This document shows, in pieces, positions 1 through 7,908 of a DNA stretch of 8,352 nt. The position numbers and the translations under genes were made by a program. The DNA is from Vulcanimicrobiota bacterium. Its GTDB lineage: Bacteria > Vulcanimicrobiota > Vulcanimicrobiia > Vulcanimicrobiales > Vulcanimicrobiaceae. Below the pieces are notes generated by a model that saw only the letters and a program-made list of their open reading frames with translations, was not told where the DNA came from and did not search any database. Within the stretch, counting starts at the first letter, position 1; each line of letters starts with the position of its first letter. Location of the stretch: assembly GCA_003133185.1 (NCBI GenBank), contig PKWF01000234.1, forward strand, positions 1,814 to 10,165, in the 5' to 3' direction.

Positions 1-33
1 GGTCACCGTTTTTGGGGTATACGAAGTTTCGTC

Positions 34-243
34 GTGTTGGAATCCACATTCGATATCGCGAGCGCAGCTTGCCACGTCTTCGTTCGACAGGAAGGCAAGC
101 ACTTTGTTGGCCTCTGTGCCGAGCTACGCGAGATCGTTTCAGGAAATACGGTCGACGACATCGTTGAGAAAACAAAGCTTCTAACGGGCTCGACCGAAAT
201 ACGCGTGCTGCTCCATACACGGAACTACGGCGACTCGCCGTAA
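34..243 (+). CDS. HicB-like small protein, possibly 5'-truncated by the window
   Basis: A 69-residue product from a GTG start at 34. The segment around residues 17-43 (CHVFVRQEGKHFVGLCAEL, then a short turn and SGNTVDDIVEKT) has the layout of the HicB/UPF0150 partial barrel: two strands, a G-L-C-x-E-L motif where HicB proteins carry C-P-E-L, a G-x-T-x-D-x turn and then a helix. In toxin-antitoxin pairs HicB neutralises the HicA RNase. No HicA gene is visible, since the next gene downstream is on the other strand and unrelated; a partner could lie left of position 1. No DNA-binding tail is present, so this would be a minimal or orphan HicB-like protein. The start is uncertain: there is no good Shine-Dalgarno sequence before the GTG, and the frame has no stop back to position 1. 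The middle of the gene (about 121-180) is visibly less GC-rich than its neighbours. The family assignment is an inference from pattern only. Confidence 0.55.
   Translation: MLESTFDIASAACHVFVRQEGKHFVGLCAELREIVSGNTVDDIVEKTKLLTGSTEIRVLLHTRNYGDSP
227..241. terminator. Perfect hairpin between two convergent genes, candidate bidirectional terminator
   Basis: ACGGCGACTCGCCGT is an exact inverted repeat: a 6-bp GC-rich stem (ACGGCG/CGCCGT) closing on a three-base loop. It covers the last codons of the HicB-like gene and the first base of its TAA. Seen from the other strand, it lies just after the TAG of the 94-residue gene. The position suits a shared terminator for two convergent transcripts. Neither strand shows a proper U-tract after the stem, and the stem is short, so termination is only a possibility. 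It could also be chance in GC-rich coding DNA. Confidence 0.3.
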
Positions 244-245
244 TT

Positions 246-530
246 CTAACTGTACCTCGTTACTAAACGTTCGGCGTACCACGCCGGCCAGGGTTGCGAC
301 GGTGCCGAACTCGCGTACTGTTCGTCGAGCTCGACCAAGTCGCGCGTGAGATGGCTGCGTATCGGTTGGCGCGCGAGTAACCGCGCAAGATCGGAGTGAG
401 CGAGAAGCCAGTCCGAGTAAAAAGTAGCCCAATCGTCGTCGTTGCCCTCGGTGTCGGAGAATACCATGTGGTGAATTTCACCGACCTGATGTAATAGCTC
501 CGCGATCCTTTTGGTTGTGTCTGCGTTCAC
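246..530 (-). CDS. Conserved hypothetical protein, 94 aa, coupled to the GNAT gene
   Basis: A small soluble, acidic, tryptophan-rich protein with no signal peptide or membrane segment. Its layout is an amphipathic helix (IAELLHQVGEIHHMVF, residues 9-24), a G-N-D-D-D-W segment (29-34), Y-S-D-W-L (38-42), L-V-E-L-D-E-Q-Y (65-72) and a C-terminal W-P-A-W-Y-A-E-R-L-V (81-90). It resembles a family of about 90-residue uncharacterised proteins that I recall from actinobacteria and Chloroflexi; the function is unknown. The GTG start at 530 is well supported. An AGGAG sits 6 nt upstream (537-541), and the start overlaps the stop of the preceding acetyltransferase gene as GTGA (530-527), so translation is probably coupled. 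The gene ends TAG at 248-246, 2 nt from the end of the convergent HicB-like gene. A role linked to the acetyltransferase is an inference from this tight coupling alone. Confidence 0.8.
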   Translation of the reverse strand: MNADTTKRIAELLHQVGEIHHMVFSDTEGNDDDWATFYSDWLLAHSDLARLLARQPIRSHLTRDLVELDEQYASSAPSQPWPAWYAERLVTRYS

Positions 531-1120
531 GTCGAACTCCTATCGGAATGATCGGCTTTGGGGTTCGGGCCTCCGCTCGCCGCTTCCGGCGCGCCGATGC
601 GGTAAAGGACGTGACGGCGCAACGGATGACCTTCTTCGATCCTCGGGTGGTCGAAATCGTCGCCGGCGTCGCGGGTCATGCCGAGACGTTCCATCACGCG
701 TCGCGACCGAAGGTTTGGTGCGGCCGTCATTGCGACCACTTCATTCCAACCCAACCGGTTAAAGGCGAAACCGAGCGCGGCCAGCGCAGCCTCCGTGGCG
801 TACCCGCGTCCCCAACACTCGGGCGTAAACCGCCAGCCGATCTCTCGCGCCGGCGTGAAATGCGCCGGGAAGGGAACGTCTTGGAGGGCGACGATCCCGG
901 CGAAGGCGGGTCCCTCGCGAACCTCGACCACCCACCATCCGTAGCCGCGACGCTCGAGGTCCGCGCGCAGCCCTTGTGCCACCGATTCGGAGAGCTCGCG
1001 CGTAGAGATTCTGTGAAAAAACTCCGTGACCCGAGGATCGGCGTTCATCTGGACCCACGGCTCGACGTCTGAATCGCGCCAGGCGCGAAGCAGCAGCCTT
1101 GCCGTTTCTATAGTTGCCAT
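527..1120 (-). CDS. GNAT-family N-acetyltransferase, RimJ/RimL type
   Basis: A 197-residue acetyltransferase of the Acetyltransf_3 (RimJ/RimL-like) branch, expected to move an acetyl group from acetyl-CoA to an amine such as a protein N-terminus, a small molecule or an antibiotic. The N-terminus ETARLLLRAWRDSDVEPW (5-22) is the typical opening of this branch. Residues 94-111 (IGWRFTPECWGRGYATEA) hold the acetyl-CoA pyrophosphate-binding motif A, with W-G-R-G-Y-A-T-E-A at 103-111. N-L-R-S-R-R-V-M-E-R-L-G-M (136-148) is the closing conserved helix. The substrate cannot be read from sequence. The ATG at 1120 has a weak GGTGG upstream, and the family N-terminus begins a few residues in, which supports this start. 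The last about 20 residues lie beyond the fold and are low-complexity; their codons contain the ribosome binding site of the next gene, with which it shares GTGA. It is divergent from typA across 38 bp. Confidence 0.92.
   Translation of the reverse strand: MATIETARLLLRAWRDSDVEPWVQMNADPRVTEFFHRISTRELSESVAQGLRADLERRGYGWWVVEVREGPAFAGIVALQDVPFPAHFTPAREIGWRFTPECWGRGYATEAALAALGFAFNRLGWNEVVAMTAAPNLRSRRVMERLGMTRDAGDDFDHPRIEEGHPLRRHVLYRIGAPEAASGGPNPKADHSDRSST
537..541 (-). promoter_or_regulatory. Shine-Dalgarno of the 94-aa gene inside the GNAT gene
   Basis: On the minus strand this reads AGGAG, 6 nt before the GTG at 530. It lies within the final codons of the acetyltransferase gene (the D-R-S-S-T-stop end) and decides the start of the 94-residue gene. 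Confidence 0.75.
1109..1114 (+). promoter_or_regulatory. Candidate -10 element for typA
   Basis: TATAGT matches the sigma-70 -10 consensus at five of six bases. It would start transcription near 1121, giving a leader of about 38 nt before the typA ATG. It lies inside the first codons of the divergent acetyltransferase gene. No good TTGACA-like -35 is seen at 16-18 bp, so the call is weak. Confidence 0.25.
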
Positions 1121-1147
1121 GTACCACCGGTTCGCGCTACGCTTGAC

Positions 1148-1152
1148 GGTGA
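1148..1152 (+). promoter_or_regulatory. Ribosome binding site of typA
   Basis: GGTGA is followed by a 6-nt spacer (CTACTT) and the ATG at 1159. This supports that start over internal methionines. Confidence 0.6.
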
Positions 1153-1158
1153 CTACTT

Positions 1159-2982
1159 ATGAAAACCCGCTCCGATATCCGTAACGTCGCGATCATCGCA
1201 CACGTCGACCACGGCAAGACGACGCTGGTTGACGCTATGCTCAAGCAGAGTGGAGTCTTCAGAGAAGGCCAACACGTGGCGACCCGCGTCCTCGATTCCA
1301 ACCCGCTGGAACGGGAGCGCGGCATCACGATTCTCGCGAAGAATACCGCGGTCCGCCACGGCGAGGTCAAGTTCAATATCGTCGACACGCCGGGTCACTC
1401 CGACTTCGGGGGCGAGGTCGAGCGCGTGCTGCAGATGGTTCAAGGCGTCTTGCTGCTCGTGGACGCTGCCGAGGGCGTCATGCCGCAAACCCGCTTCGTT
1501 CTGCGCAAAGCGCTCGAGCTCGACCTCCGCGCAATCGTCGTCGTGAACAAGATCGATCGCAAAGACGCCCGCGCGCAAGAAGTCGTCAATCAAACCTTCG
1601 ACCTTTTCGTCGATCTCGGCGCCAACGACGAGCAAGCCGATTTCCCCGTTCTTTTCACCAACGCGAAAGCCGGGATTGCCAAACGGTCGCTATCCGACGA
1701 CAGCGAAAACCTCGAACCGCTCTTCGAAACGATCGTTTCGAAAGTCCCCGAAGCGCCATCCGAGGAAGGTCCGTTCCAGTTGCTGATCTCGGCAATCGAT
1801 CACAACCCGTACGTCGGCCGCGTTGGAATCGGGCGCATTTTTCGCGGAACGTCTCGGCGTAACGATCCGATCGTGAAGATCGCGCGCGACGGCGTCGTGA
1901 CGGACGGGCTTCGGCTTACGACCCTTTTGACGTTCGCCGGCCTCGAGCGGGTCGACGTAGAGGAAGCCAGTGCAGGCGACATCATCTGCATCTCGGGAAT
2001 CGACGACTTGAACATCGGCGACACGCTCGCCGACGCCTCCATGCCCGAGAGCATTCACGCGGTCGCGGTCGACGAGCCCACCGTCTCGATGTTCTTCAGC
2101 GTCAACAACTCGCCGTTCGCCGGCCGAGAAGGACGCTTTCTGACGTCGCGCCAGATTCGCGACCGGCTGATGCGCGAGCTCGAATCGAACGTGGCGCTGC
2201 GGGTTACCGAGACCGCTTCCGCCGACACGTTCGAAGTGCGCGGACGCGGAGAACTGCACCTGGCAATTCTCATCGAAACGATGCGGCGCGAAGGGTACGA
2301 GCTGGCGGTTTCAAAGCCGCAAGTCATCGTAACGGAGCGCGACGGAAAACGTTGGGAACCAGTCGAGTACGTCGTCGTCGACGTCCCGGAAGAATATGCC
2401 GGCGCCGTGATCGAAGCGCTCGGGCGGCGCAAAGCCGTGATGTCGAACATGCTGCCGGTCGGCGACGCCCAACGCCTGGAGTATACGATGCCGACGCGCG
2501 CCATCTTCGGACTGCGCGGCGAACTACTCACCCTGACGCGTGGCACCGCAGTCCTTTCGCACACCTATTACGATCATCAGCCGTGGCAAGGAGAGTTGCC
2601 CGAGCGAAACGTCGGCGCCTTGGTAGCCAGCGAAACGGGACGAACGACTGCCTACGCGCTCGCAGGCGTCGACCAGCGCGGTCGCTTCTTCGTCGGACCC
2701 GGCATCGACGTCTATGAGGGGATGATCGTCGGGCGCGCCAACGACGACAAAGACATCGCGCTCAACGTCGCGCGCGCGAAGAAGATGACGAATATGCGCG
2801 CGGCGGGCTCAGACGACAACGTCAAGCTTGCTCCGCCCGACGAACTTTCGCTCGAGCGAGCGATCGAGTTCATCGAGGACGACGAACTGGTTGAAGTGAC
2901 TCCGCAATCCATCCGATTGCGTAAGCGGCTGCTCGGCGAAACCGCTCGCCTTCGGCTCCGCAAGCGGGAAACGGTACCCTAG
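1159..2982 (+). CDS. typA: Translational GTPase TypA/BipA
   Basis: A 607-residue protein, the normal length for TypA/BipA, a ribosome-associated GTPase related to EF-G that is linked to stress and cold adaptation and to late 50S assembly. The G domain has G1 A-H-V-D-H-G-K-T-T (14-22), the G2 region R-E-R-G-I-T-I (52-58), G3 D-T-P-G-H (76-80) with the catalytic histidine, and G4 N-K-I-D (130-133). Beta-barrel domain II follows from about 205-300, then EF-G-like domains including T-M-R-R-E-G-Y-E-L (374-382). The TypA-specific C-terminal domain is intact, with [12 protein letters not shown] (541-552) and the near-terminal [12 protein letters not shown] block. This C-terminal domain separates it from LepA and EF-G. 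G5 reads T-N-A-K-A-G (167-172), with Asn where relatives usually have Ser. The ATG has a suitable GGTGA site, and the protein starts at the usual place before the G domain. It is transcribed alone and ends in a 4-nt tail-to-tail overlap with the peptidase gene. Confidence 0.97.
   Translation: MKTRSDIRNVAIIAHVDHGKTTLVDAMLKQSGVFREGQHVATRVLDSNPLERERGITILAKNTAVRHGEVKFNIVDTPGHSDFGGEVERVLQMVQGVLLLVDAAEGVMPQTRFVLRKALELDLRAIVVVNKIDRKDARAQEVVNQTFDLFVDLGANDEQADFPVLFTNAKAGIAKRSLSDDSENLEPLFETIVSKVPEAPSEEGPFQLLISAIDHNPYVGRVGIGRIFRGTSRRNDPIVKIARDGVVTDGLRLTTLLTFAGLERVDVEEASAGDIICISGIDDLNIGDTLADASMPESIHAVAVDEPTVSMFFSVNNSPFAGREGRFLTSRQIRDRLMRELESNVALRVTETASADTFEVRGRGELHLAILIETMRREGYELAVSKPQVIVTERDGKRWEPVEYVVVDVPEEYAGAVIEALGRRKAVMSNMLPVGDAQRLEYTMPTRAIFGLRGELLTLTRGTAVLSHTYYDHQPWQGELPERNVGALVASETGRTTAYALAGVDQRGRFFVGPGIDVYEGMIVGRANDDKDIALNVARAKKMTNMRAAGSDDNVKLAPPDELSLERAIEFIEDDELVEVTPQSIRLRKRLLGETARLRLRKRETVP
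2979..2982. other. CTAG palindrome serving as both stop codons
   Basis: The typA stop TAG is 2980-2982 on the plus strand. The peptidase stop TAG is 2981-2979 on the minus strand. Both are read from the same CTAG tetranucleotide, so the two convergent genes overlap by 4 nt. Confidence 0.95.
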
Positions 2983-5162
2983 CCCTTGAGCTGACGGTCG
3001 AAGTATTCTACGGTCGCCGCGTCGGCTTGCAGCCACGACGCATAGCGGAGAAAGCCGTGGATCTCGTTGGGAATGACGATCTCATCGAACCGTACGCCCG
3101 CGAGCTGCAGGCGTTGCGCCAGATCGACCATCTGATGGAACTCGACGTTGCGATCGTCGTCGCCTTGGACGAGCAAGACCGGCGACTTCCACGTTGCGAT
3201 CGCCGAATCGGGCGACGATTCCCACGCCAGCTTCATCATCGCGCGCGTGTCGAACTGCTGGTACCGCTTGAGCTGCGGCGCCAATCCCCAGACGGAATTG
3301 TCAATATCGAGCGACCAGTCGTGCACGCCGTGAAAGTCGACCCCGGCCTTGAAGATGTCGGAGTTACGAGCGAGCGCCAGCGCGGTGAGATAGCCGCCGT
3401 ATGAGCCGCCCCAGATGCCGATGCGTCCCGGATCGACGCGCGGATCGCTTTGCAAGAACCGCGCGCCTGCGACGACGTCCTGGTATTCGGATGCGCCCGT
3501 CGGTCCCCAGCGCGCCGGAAAGTTGAAGTCGTGACCGTAGCCGATGCCGCAGCGATAGTTCACCGAGAGCACGACGAATCCGCGGCTCGCCAAGTATTGG
3601 TTCACCGCGTACGCGTTGGAGTAGTAGTCCATGTAATGCCAGTTGAGCAGCATCTGGCGAAACGGTCCGCCGTGCACGAAGATGATGCCCGGACGCTTTC
3701 CGCCGCCGCTCGGTAGGAAGAGTTGCCCGTGCACCTTTGTGCCGTCGGCGGCTTCGAACGAAACCTCTTTCGGCTTGATGAGCTGCGTTGAAGGGAAGTC
3801 GGTGGGTAACAGGTCCGCATCGAGCGCGCGCTGCGCGCTGTTGGAAACTAAGGTTACGAGCAACGGCTGTTGCGCCGTCGCTCGATTAAAAACCACCGCG
3901 CCATTTTCCAGCGTGACGGGGCCGGTCTCGCTGGTCGCCCCATAGGTGAACTGCGAGACCGCGTCACGGGCGAGCGCTACGGTTTGACCGCTCGCGCCAT
4001 CCCTAAATACCGTGATGACGCTGGCCGATGTAAGGCTGAACAGGTGGCGGCGATCATCGTCGCCGGGAACGGCACCGGCGTTCGCTGAGAAAACTACCGA
4101 CTCCCGATCCGGAGCGACCGAGACGTCCTCGATCATGAAGTTTCCCGGCGTCAGCAGGGTCGCTATGGGATTAACCGCGCGCGCAGATATCGCCGTGCGG
4201 GTAGTGCCCGGAAGGCGAACCAGCGTTTTGAGCCCGGCTTCGGCCGGGAAGGCACCGATCGTATAGAGATGCGCCCAATTATCTCGCTCGCTTAGGAAGA
4301 TCAAGCTCCTTCCCCAAACCCACTCGAGCAGCGGCCCGTGACCGCTTTGCGGCAGTGAATCGCGCGGTCCGTTCCCGCTGGACCAGACGAGACGCGCGCT
4401 CGCATTCGCGACGTCGCCGACCCAGATCTGCCATGGCTGCGGATTCCAATTGAGCGGATTTTGCGGCGGCCCACCGTCGCCGGGTGCGCGAATGAACGCG
4501 ATGGCGCTGCCGTCGGGCGACCAGCGCGGCATGAAGTCTTGTGACGTCGACGGCGCGAGAAACTCGAGCGACGTCGCGTCGTTTCGGTAGATCCCTATGA
4601 AGCTGTGATCGGTTCGTGTCGAGACGAATGCTAGGGCCGAACCATCGGGCGACCAGTGCAGTTCGGAGTCCTCTCCGCGATCGAAGAAGAGCCGGCGCGC
4701 CGCGACGCTGCCGTCGACCGGCGCGACCATTACGGCGCCGCCGTTCGTAAACACCGCGCGCTTGCCGTCGGGCGAAATCGCGGGCGCGTCGCCGTCACCG
4801 AGCAGCGCTGCGCCGCCACCGCTGGTCGAAACCGACCAGACCTGCATCTGCGGCTGCGCCGGCATCGACGCGGGACCCGGCTGTAAGGGTACCGTCCAGT
4901 TCGCGTCGTGATCGCCGCCGCGCACGTAGACGAGGTGCGAGTCGTCGTTGGAGATGACGAGGTTGGTGAGCTCTTGGCCGTCGTCGGCGCCCGACGTGAA
5001 GAGCTGTTTTGGAGCGAAAGCGGGGGCACGCGCGAACCACAGCGTGCGCACGCCCTGCGTGTCGAGGGTGTACGCGATCGCCGTTCCGTTCGCGTCGCGA
5101 ACCGGCGCCGACGGAAACGGGTAACTCAGAACTTGGGCGAGCGTAAAAACGGCGACTAGCAC
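2979..5162 (-). CDS. S9-family serine peptidase (prolyl oligopeptidase / acylaminoacyl or dipeptidyl peptidase type)
   Basis: A 727-residue two-domain enzyme expected to remove dipeptides or acylated residues from peptides. The N-terminal half is a WD40-like beta-propeller with S-P-D-G blades at 130, 171 and 215 and a degenerate A-P-D blade at 350. Residues about 460-727 form the alpha/beta-hydrolase domain, with oxyanion-region H-G-G-P (497-500), the N-Y-R-C-G-I-G-Y-G loop (535-543) and nucleophile G-G-S-Y-G-G-Y with Ser587. The likely acid is Asp670 in Q-G-D-D-D-R-N-V, and the base is His702 in N-E-I-H-G-F, so the triad is complete. The N-terminus ([20 protein letters not shown]) is hydrophobic like a signal peptide but short and without a basic residue, so export is uncertain. 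The GTG start is forced: the clpB TAA lies in the same frame three codons upstream and no other start lies between. No promoter separates it from clpB, so it is probably transcribed with it. Exact specificity cannot be assigned. Confidence 0.93.
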   Translation of the reverse strand: MLVAVFTLAQVLSYPFPSAPVRDANGTAIAYTLDTQGVRTLWFARAPAFAPKQLFTSGADDGQELTNLVISNDDSHLVYVRGGDHDANWTVPLQPGPASMPAQPQMQVWSVSTSGGGAALLGDGDAPAISPDGKRAVFTNGGAVMVAPVDGSVAARRLFFDRGEDSELHWSPDGSALAFVSTRTDHSFIGIYRNDATSLEFLAPSTSQDFMPRWSPDGSAIAFIRAPGDGGPPQNPLNWNPQPWQIWVGDVANASARLVWSSGNGPRDSLPQSGHGPLLEWVWGRSLIFLSERDNWAHLYTIGAFPAEAGLKTLVRLPGTTRTAISARAVNPIATLLTPGNFMIEDVSVAPDRESVVFSANAGAVPGDDDRRHLFSLTSASVITVFRDGASGQTVALARDAVSQFTYGATSETGPVTLENGAVVFNRATAQQPLLVTLVSNSAQRALDADLLPTDFPSTQLIKPKEVSFEAADGTKVHGQLFLPSGGGKRPGIIFVHGGPFRQMLLNWHYMDYYSNAYAVNQYLASRGFVVLSVNYRCGIGYGHDFNFPARWGPTGASEYQDVVAGARFLQSDPRVDPGRIGIWGGSYGGYLTALALARNSDIFKAGVDFHGVHDWSLDIDNSVWGLAPQLKRYQQFDTRAMMKLAWESSPDSAIATWKSPVLLVQGDDDRNVEFHQMVDLAQRLQLAGVRFDEIVIPNEIHGFLRYASWLQADAATVEYFDRQLKG

Positions 5163-5171
5163 GGCGCTTTC

Positions 5172-7799
5172 TTACGCCGTCGCGGTCACCGGCTCCCCGA
5201 TCGAAAAGGTGAGCTCGCCGCGATTCTCGTCGAAGCCGACGTCGACCGTCGCTCCCGGCTGGAGCTCGCCCGACAGAATCTTACGCCCCAGCGGCGTTTC
5301 GAGCTCCTTCTGAATCGTACGTTTGAGCGGGCGCGCGCCGTAGTGCGGATCGTATCCCACCTTCACGATATGCCGTTTCGCCTCGTCCGAGAGCACGAGC
5401 GTGATCCGGCGGTCCGCCAAGCGCTGCCGCAAACGCGTCAGTTGCAGATCGACGATCGTCAACAGCTCGTCTTCGGTGAGCGCGTGGAACACGATGATCT
5501 CGTCGACCCGATTGAGGAACTCCGGCCGGAAGTGCTGGCGCAGCTCGTCGAGTACGGTCGCGCGCATGATCGCGTACTCGGCACCATCGAACGATCCGTG
5601 ATAATCGAGGATACGATGACTGCCGATATTCGAGGTCATGATGACGATCGTGTTCTTGAAATCGACGGTGTGCCCCTGACCGTCCGTCAAACGTCCGTCG
5701 TCGAGGATCTGCAGAAAGACGTTGAAGACGTCGGGGTGCGCCTTCTCGACTTCGTCGAATAAGATCACCGAGTACGGACGCCGGCGTACCGCTTCGGTAA
5801 GCTGGCCGCCCTCTTCGAAGCCGATATATCCCGGCGGTGCGCCGAGCAATCGCGCGACGGTATGTTTTTCCTGGTACTCGGACATGTCGATGCGGATCAA
5901 GGCGCGCTCGTCGTCGAAGAGATACTCGGCGAGCGCGCGAGCTAGTTCCGTCTTGCCCACGCCCGTCGGTCCCAAAAAGATAAACGAGCCGATCGGCCGA
6001 TTGGGATCGGCCAGACCCGAGCGCGAGCGCAGAACCGCTTCGGCGACGGCGTCCACCGCCTCATTCTGACCCACGACGCGCTGATGCAGCTCGTCTTCGA
6101 GATGCAGCAGCTTCTGTTTCTCGCCTTCCAGCAGTTTGGTAACCGGAATGCCCGTCCAGCGCGCGATCACTCCGGCGATGTCGTCTTCATCCACCTCTTC
6201 TTTGGAAAGCCGCGCTCCGTCTTTATGAGCCAGTCGCTCTTCCTCGGCCGCTAACTCTTTTTGCAACTGGGCAAGCGTGCCGTACCGGAGCTCGGCAGCG
6301 CGGTTGAGATCGTACTGACGCTCCGCCTGTTCGATCTGGATCTTTGTATCTTCGATCTGCTCGCGAAGTTGCCGCAGCTTGACGGCAGCATTCTTCTCGG
6401 CATCCCAACGCACGCGAAGCTTCGTCTGATCCTCGCGCAGCGTCGCCAACTCTTTTTCGAGCTGTTCCAAACGGCGGTGGCTCGCGCTGTCGTCCTCCTT
6501 GCGCAAAGCTTCGCGTTCGATCTCGAGCTGCATTACGCGGCGCGAAACTTCGTCGAGCTCTTGCGGCATCGAATCGATCTCGGTGCGCAGCTTCGCGGCG
6601 GACTCGTCGACGAGATCGATCGCCTTGTCGGGCAGAAATCGGTCGGTGATGTAGCGATTGCTCAGCGTAGCAGCCGCGACCAGAGCCGCATCCTTGATGC
6701 GAACGCCGTGATGCGCCTCGTACTTCTCTTTGAGCCCACGCAAAATCGAGATCGTGTCTTCGACGCTGGGCTGATCGACCAGTACCGGCTGGAAGCGCCG
6801 TTCTAAAGCCGCATCCTTTTCGATGTACTTTCGGTACTCGTCCAGCGTGGTCGCACCAATCATGTGCAGTTCGCCACGGGCAAGCATCGGTTTGAGCAGA
6901 TTGCCGGCGTCCATTGCCCCCTCAGCTTTTCCCGCTCCAACGACGGTATGCAGCTCGTCGACAAAGAGGATAATCCGGCCCTCCGAGCCGGCGACGTCCT
7001 TGAGTACGGCCTTGAGTCGCTCTTCGAACTCTCCGCGATACTTTGCACCGGCGATCAGCGCGCCCATGTCGAGCGAAACGATCCGCTTGTTCTTGAGCCC
7101 TTCGGGAACGTCGCCGCGCACGATGCGCTGCGCCAGTCCTTCGACGATGGCCGTCTTGCCAACGCCAGGATCACCGATGAGCACCGGGTTGTTCTTGGTA
7201 CGGCGCGAGAGCACTTGAACGATGCGGCGAATCTCTTCGTCGCGCCCAATTACCGGATCGAGTTTGCCGCGCTCCGCTTCAAGCGTCAAATCGCGACCGT
7301 ATCGCTCGAGCGATTTGTACGTGCCTTCGGGATCTTTGGTCGTTACGCGCTGGTTGCCGCGCACGTCGCGCAGCGCTTGGAGCAGTTTATCTTTTGTTAG
7401 ACCGGCATCTCGTAGGAGACGACCGAGCGCGCCGGAGGATTGCGCCATGGCCAGCAACACGTGCTCGACCGAGACGTAGTCGTCTTGCAACGCTTTGGCC
7501 TCGTTCTCCGCAGCACTCATAATCCGCGCCAGCTCCGGCGAAAGCGTCACTTGCGCCGAGTCGGCGCCCGCACCGCTCAGCCGTGGAAGCTGGCCAATCG
7601 CCTCGTCGACACGACTGGCAAGCGCCTTGGGATCGGCGCCGGCCTTCGCCACGATATCGGGGGCAATGCCACGCTCCTGCTCGAGCAAGGCCGCCAGCAT
7701 ATGTTCCGGCGCCGTCTGCGTGTTGTGTTCGTGCAAAGCACGCGCATAGGCGGCGTTAAGCGCGTCGCCGACGCGCTCCGTCATCTTCTCTACGTTCAT
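5172..7799 (-). CDS. clpB: ATP-dependent disaggregase ClpB
   Basis: An 875-residue Hsp100 chaperone that works as a hexamer with DnaK in the cytosol to pull proteins out of aggregates. In order: the Clp N-terminal double repeat (about 1-148); NBD1 with Walker A G-D-P-G-V-G-K-T (209-216), Walker B I-L-F-V-D-E (277-282), pore-loop Tyr254 and arginine fingers at R334-R335; a long coiled-coil middle domain (about 400-525), which separates ClpB from ClpA and ClpC; NBD2 with Walker A G-P-T-G-V-G-K-T (610-617), pore-loop Tyr658 in G-Y-I-G, Walker B I-L-F-D-E (679-683), Arg764 and sensor-2 G-A-R (821-823). All catalytic residues are present, and there is no ClpP-binding loop pattern. The open frame runs upstream to 7919, but the family N-terminus begins at the ATG at 7799. 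The extra 40 residues are unlike ClpB and are rejected. No clear Shine-Dalgarno precedes 7799; a second ATG at 7784 is an alternative. Confidence 0.97.
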   Translation of the reverse strand: MNVEKMTERVGDALNAAYARALHEHNTQTAPEHMLAALLEQERGIAPDIVAKAGADPKALASRVDEAIGQLPRLSGAGADSAQVTLSPELARIMSAAENEAKALQDDYVSVEHVLLAMAQSSGALGRLLRDAGLTKDKLLQALRDVRGNQRVTTKDPEGTYKSLERYGRDLTLEAERGKLDPVIGRDEEIRRIVQVLSRRTKNNPVLIGDPGVGKTAIVEGLAQRIVRGDVPEGLKNKRIVSLDMGALIAGAKYRGEFEERLKAVLKDVAGSEGRIILFVDELHTVVGAGKAEGAMDAGNLLKPMLARGELHMIGATTLDEYRKYIEKDAALERRFQPVLVDQPSVEDTISILRGLKEKYEAHHGVRIKDAALVAAATLSNRYITDRFLPDKAIDLVDESAAKLRTEIDSMPQELDEVSRRVMQLEIEREALRKEDDSASHRRLEQLEKELATLREDQTKLRVRWDAEKNAAVKLRQLREQIEDTKIQIEQAERQYDLNRAAELRYGTLAQLQKELAAEEERLAHKDGARLSKEEVDEDDIAGVIARWTGIPVTKLLEGEKQKLLHLEDELHQRVVGQNEAVDAVAEAVLRSRSGLADPNRPIGSFIFLGPTGVGKTELARALAEYLFDDERALIRIDMSEYQEKHTVARLLGAPPGYIGFEEGGQLTEAVRRRPYSVILFDEVEKAHPDVFNVFLQILDDGRLTDGQGHTVDFKNTIVIMTSNIGSHRILDYHGSFDGAEYAIMRATVLDELRQHFRPEFLNRVDEIIVFHALTEDELLTIVDLQLTRLRQRLADRRITLVLSDEAKRHIVKVGYDPHYGARPLKRTIQKELETPLGRKILSGELQPGATVDVGFDENRGELTFSIGEPVTATA

Positions 7800-7908
7800 G
7801 TTTCGATTATAAGACAAGGCAAGGTGACACGGTAGTTGGAGGAGAGACCGCCAGGAGCCTGGTCGCACCGAAGGAGCGCGGCGGCCAAAGTCGTAAGGCG
7901 GCGGTCGG
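7800..7908. promoter_or_regulatory. Divergent intergenic region between clpB and the rightmost gene
   Basis: A 109-bp spacer that must hold the control sites of clpB and of the plus-strand gene at 7909. It contains the symmetric -10-like element (7806-7813), a short palindrome CCAGGAGCCTGG (7851-7862) flanked by GACC/GGTC arms (7846-7849 and 7861-7864), and an AAGGAG (7871-7876) that has no start codon at a useful distance. I looked for heat-shock elements by eye: CIRCE (TTAGCACTC-N9-GAGTGCTAA), HAIR (CTTGAGT-N7-ACTCAAG) and a sigma-32 promoter. None is present. Confidence 0.5.
7806..7811 (-). promoter_or_regulatory. Consensus -10 (TATAAT) just upstream of clpB
   Basis: On the minus strand these bases read TATAAT, an exact sigma-70 -10, with its downstream edge only 6 nt from the clpB ATG. 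The predicted transcript would begin at or next to the start codon, so it would be leaderless or nearly so. This agrees with the missing Shine-Dalgarno. No convincing -35 lies 16-18 bp upstream. The plus strand reads TATAAG at 7808-7813, so the element is nearly symmetric and could also serve the divergent gene. Confidence 0.4.

Noticed and set aside
515..1072. 185-codon plus-strand open frame opposite the acetyltransferase gene
   Set aside because: It is arginine- and proline-rich with no family pattern, while the minus-strand frame is a clear GNAT enzyme.
1153..2259. Long minus-strand open frames (1635-1153 and 2259-1690) opposite typA
   Set aside because: They are shadows of the typA coding sequence, with compositionally biased products and no ribosome sites of note.
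2942..2967. Two-tier hairpin near the end of typA (CCGCT/AGCGG with an inner GCC-TTC-GGC) as an intrinsic terminator
   Set aside because: No U-tract follows on either strand, the outer loop is large, and it sits inside the conserved basic C-terminus of TypA, so codon constraint explains it.
2979..5162. Peptidase as a degenerate pseudogene because of weak propeller repeats
   Set aside because: The frame is intact, the Ser-Asp-His triad and oxyanion region are all present, and propeller blades in this family are often degenerate.
5343..5762. 139-codon open frame antisense to clpB
   Set aside because: It lies wholly within highly conserved clpB sequence and is explained by GC-rich codon structure; the product has no recognisable pattern.
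7871..7876. AAGGAG as the ribosome site of a short upstream ORF
   Set aside because: No ATG, GTG or TTG occurs within a useful distance downstream; the next start at 7909 is too far away.
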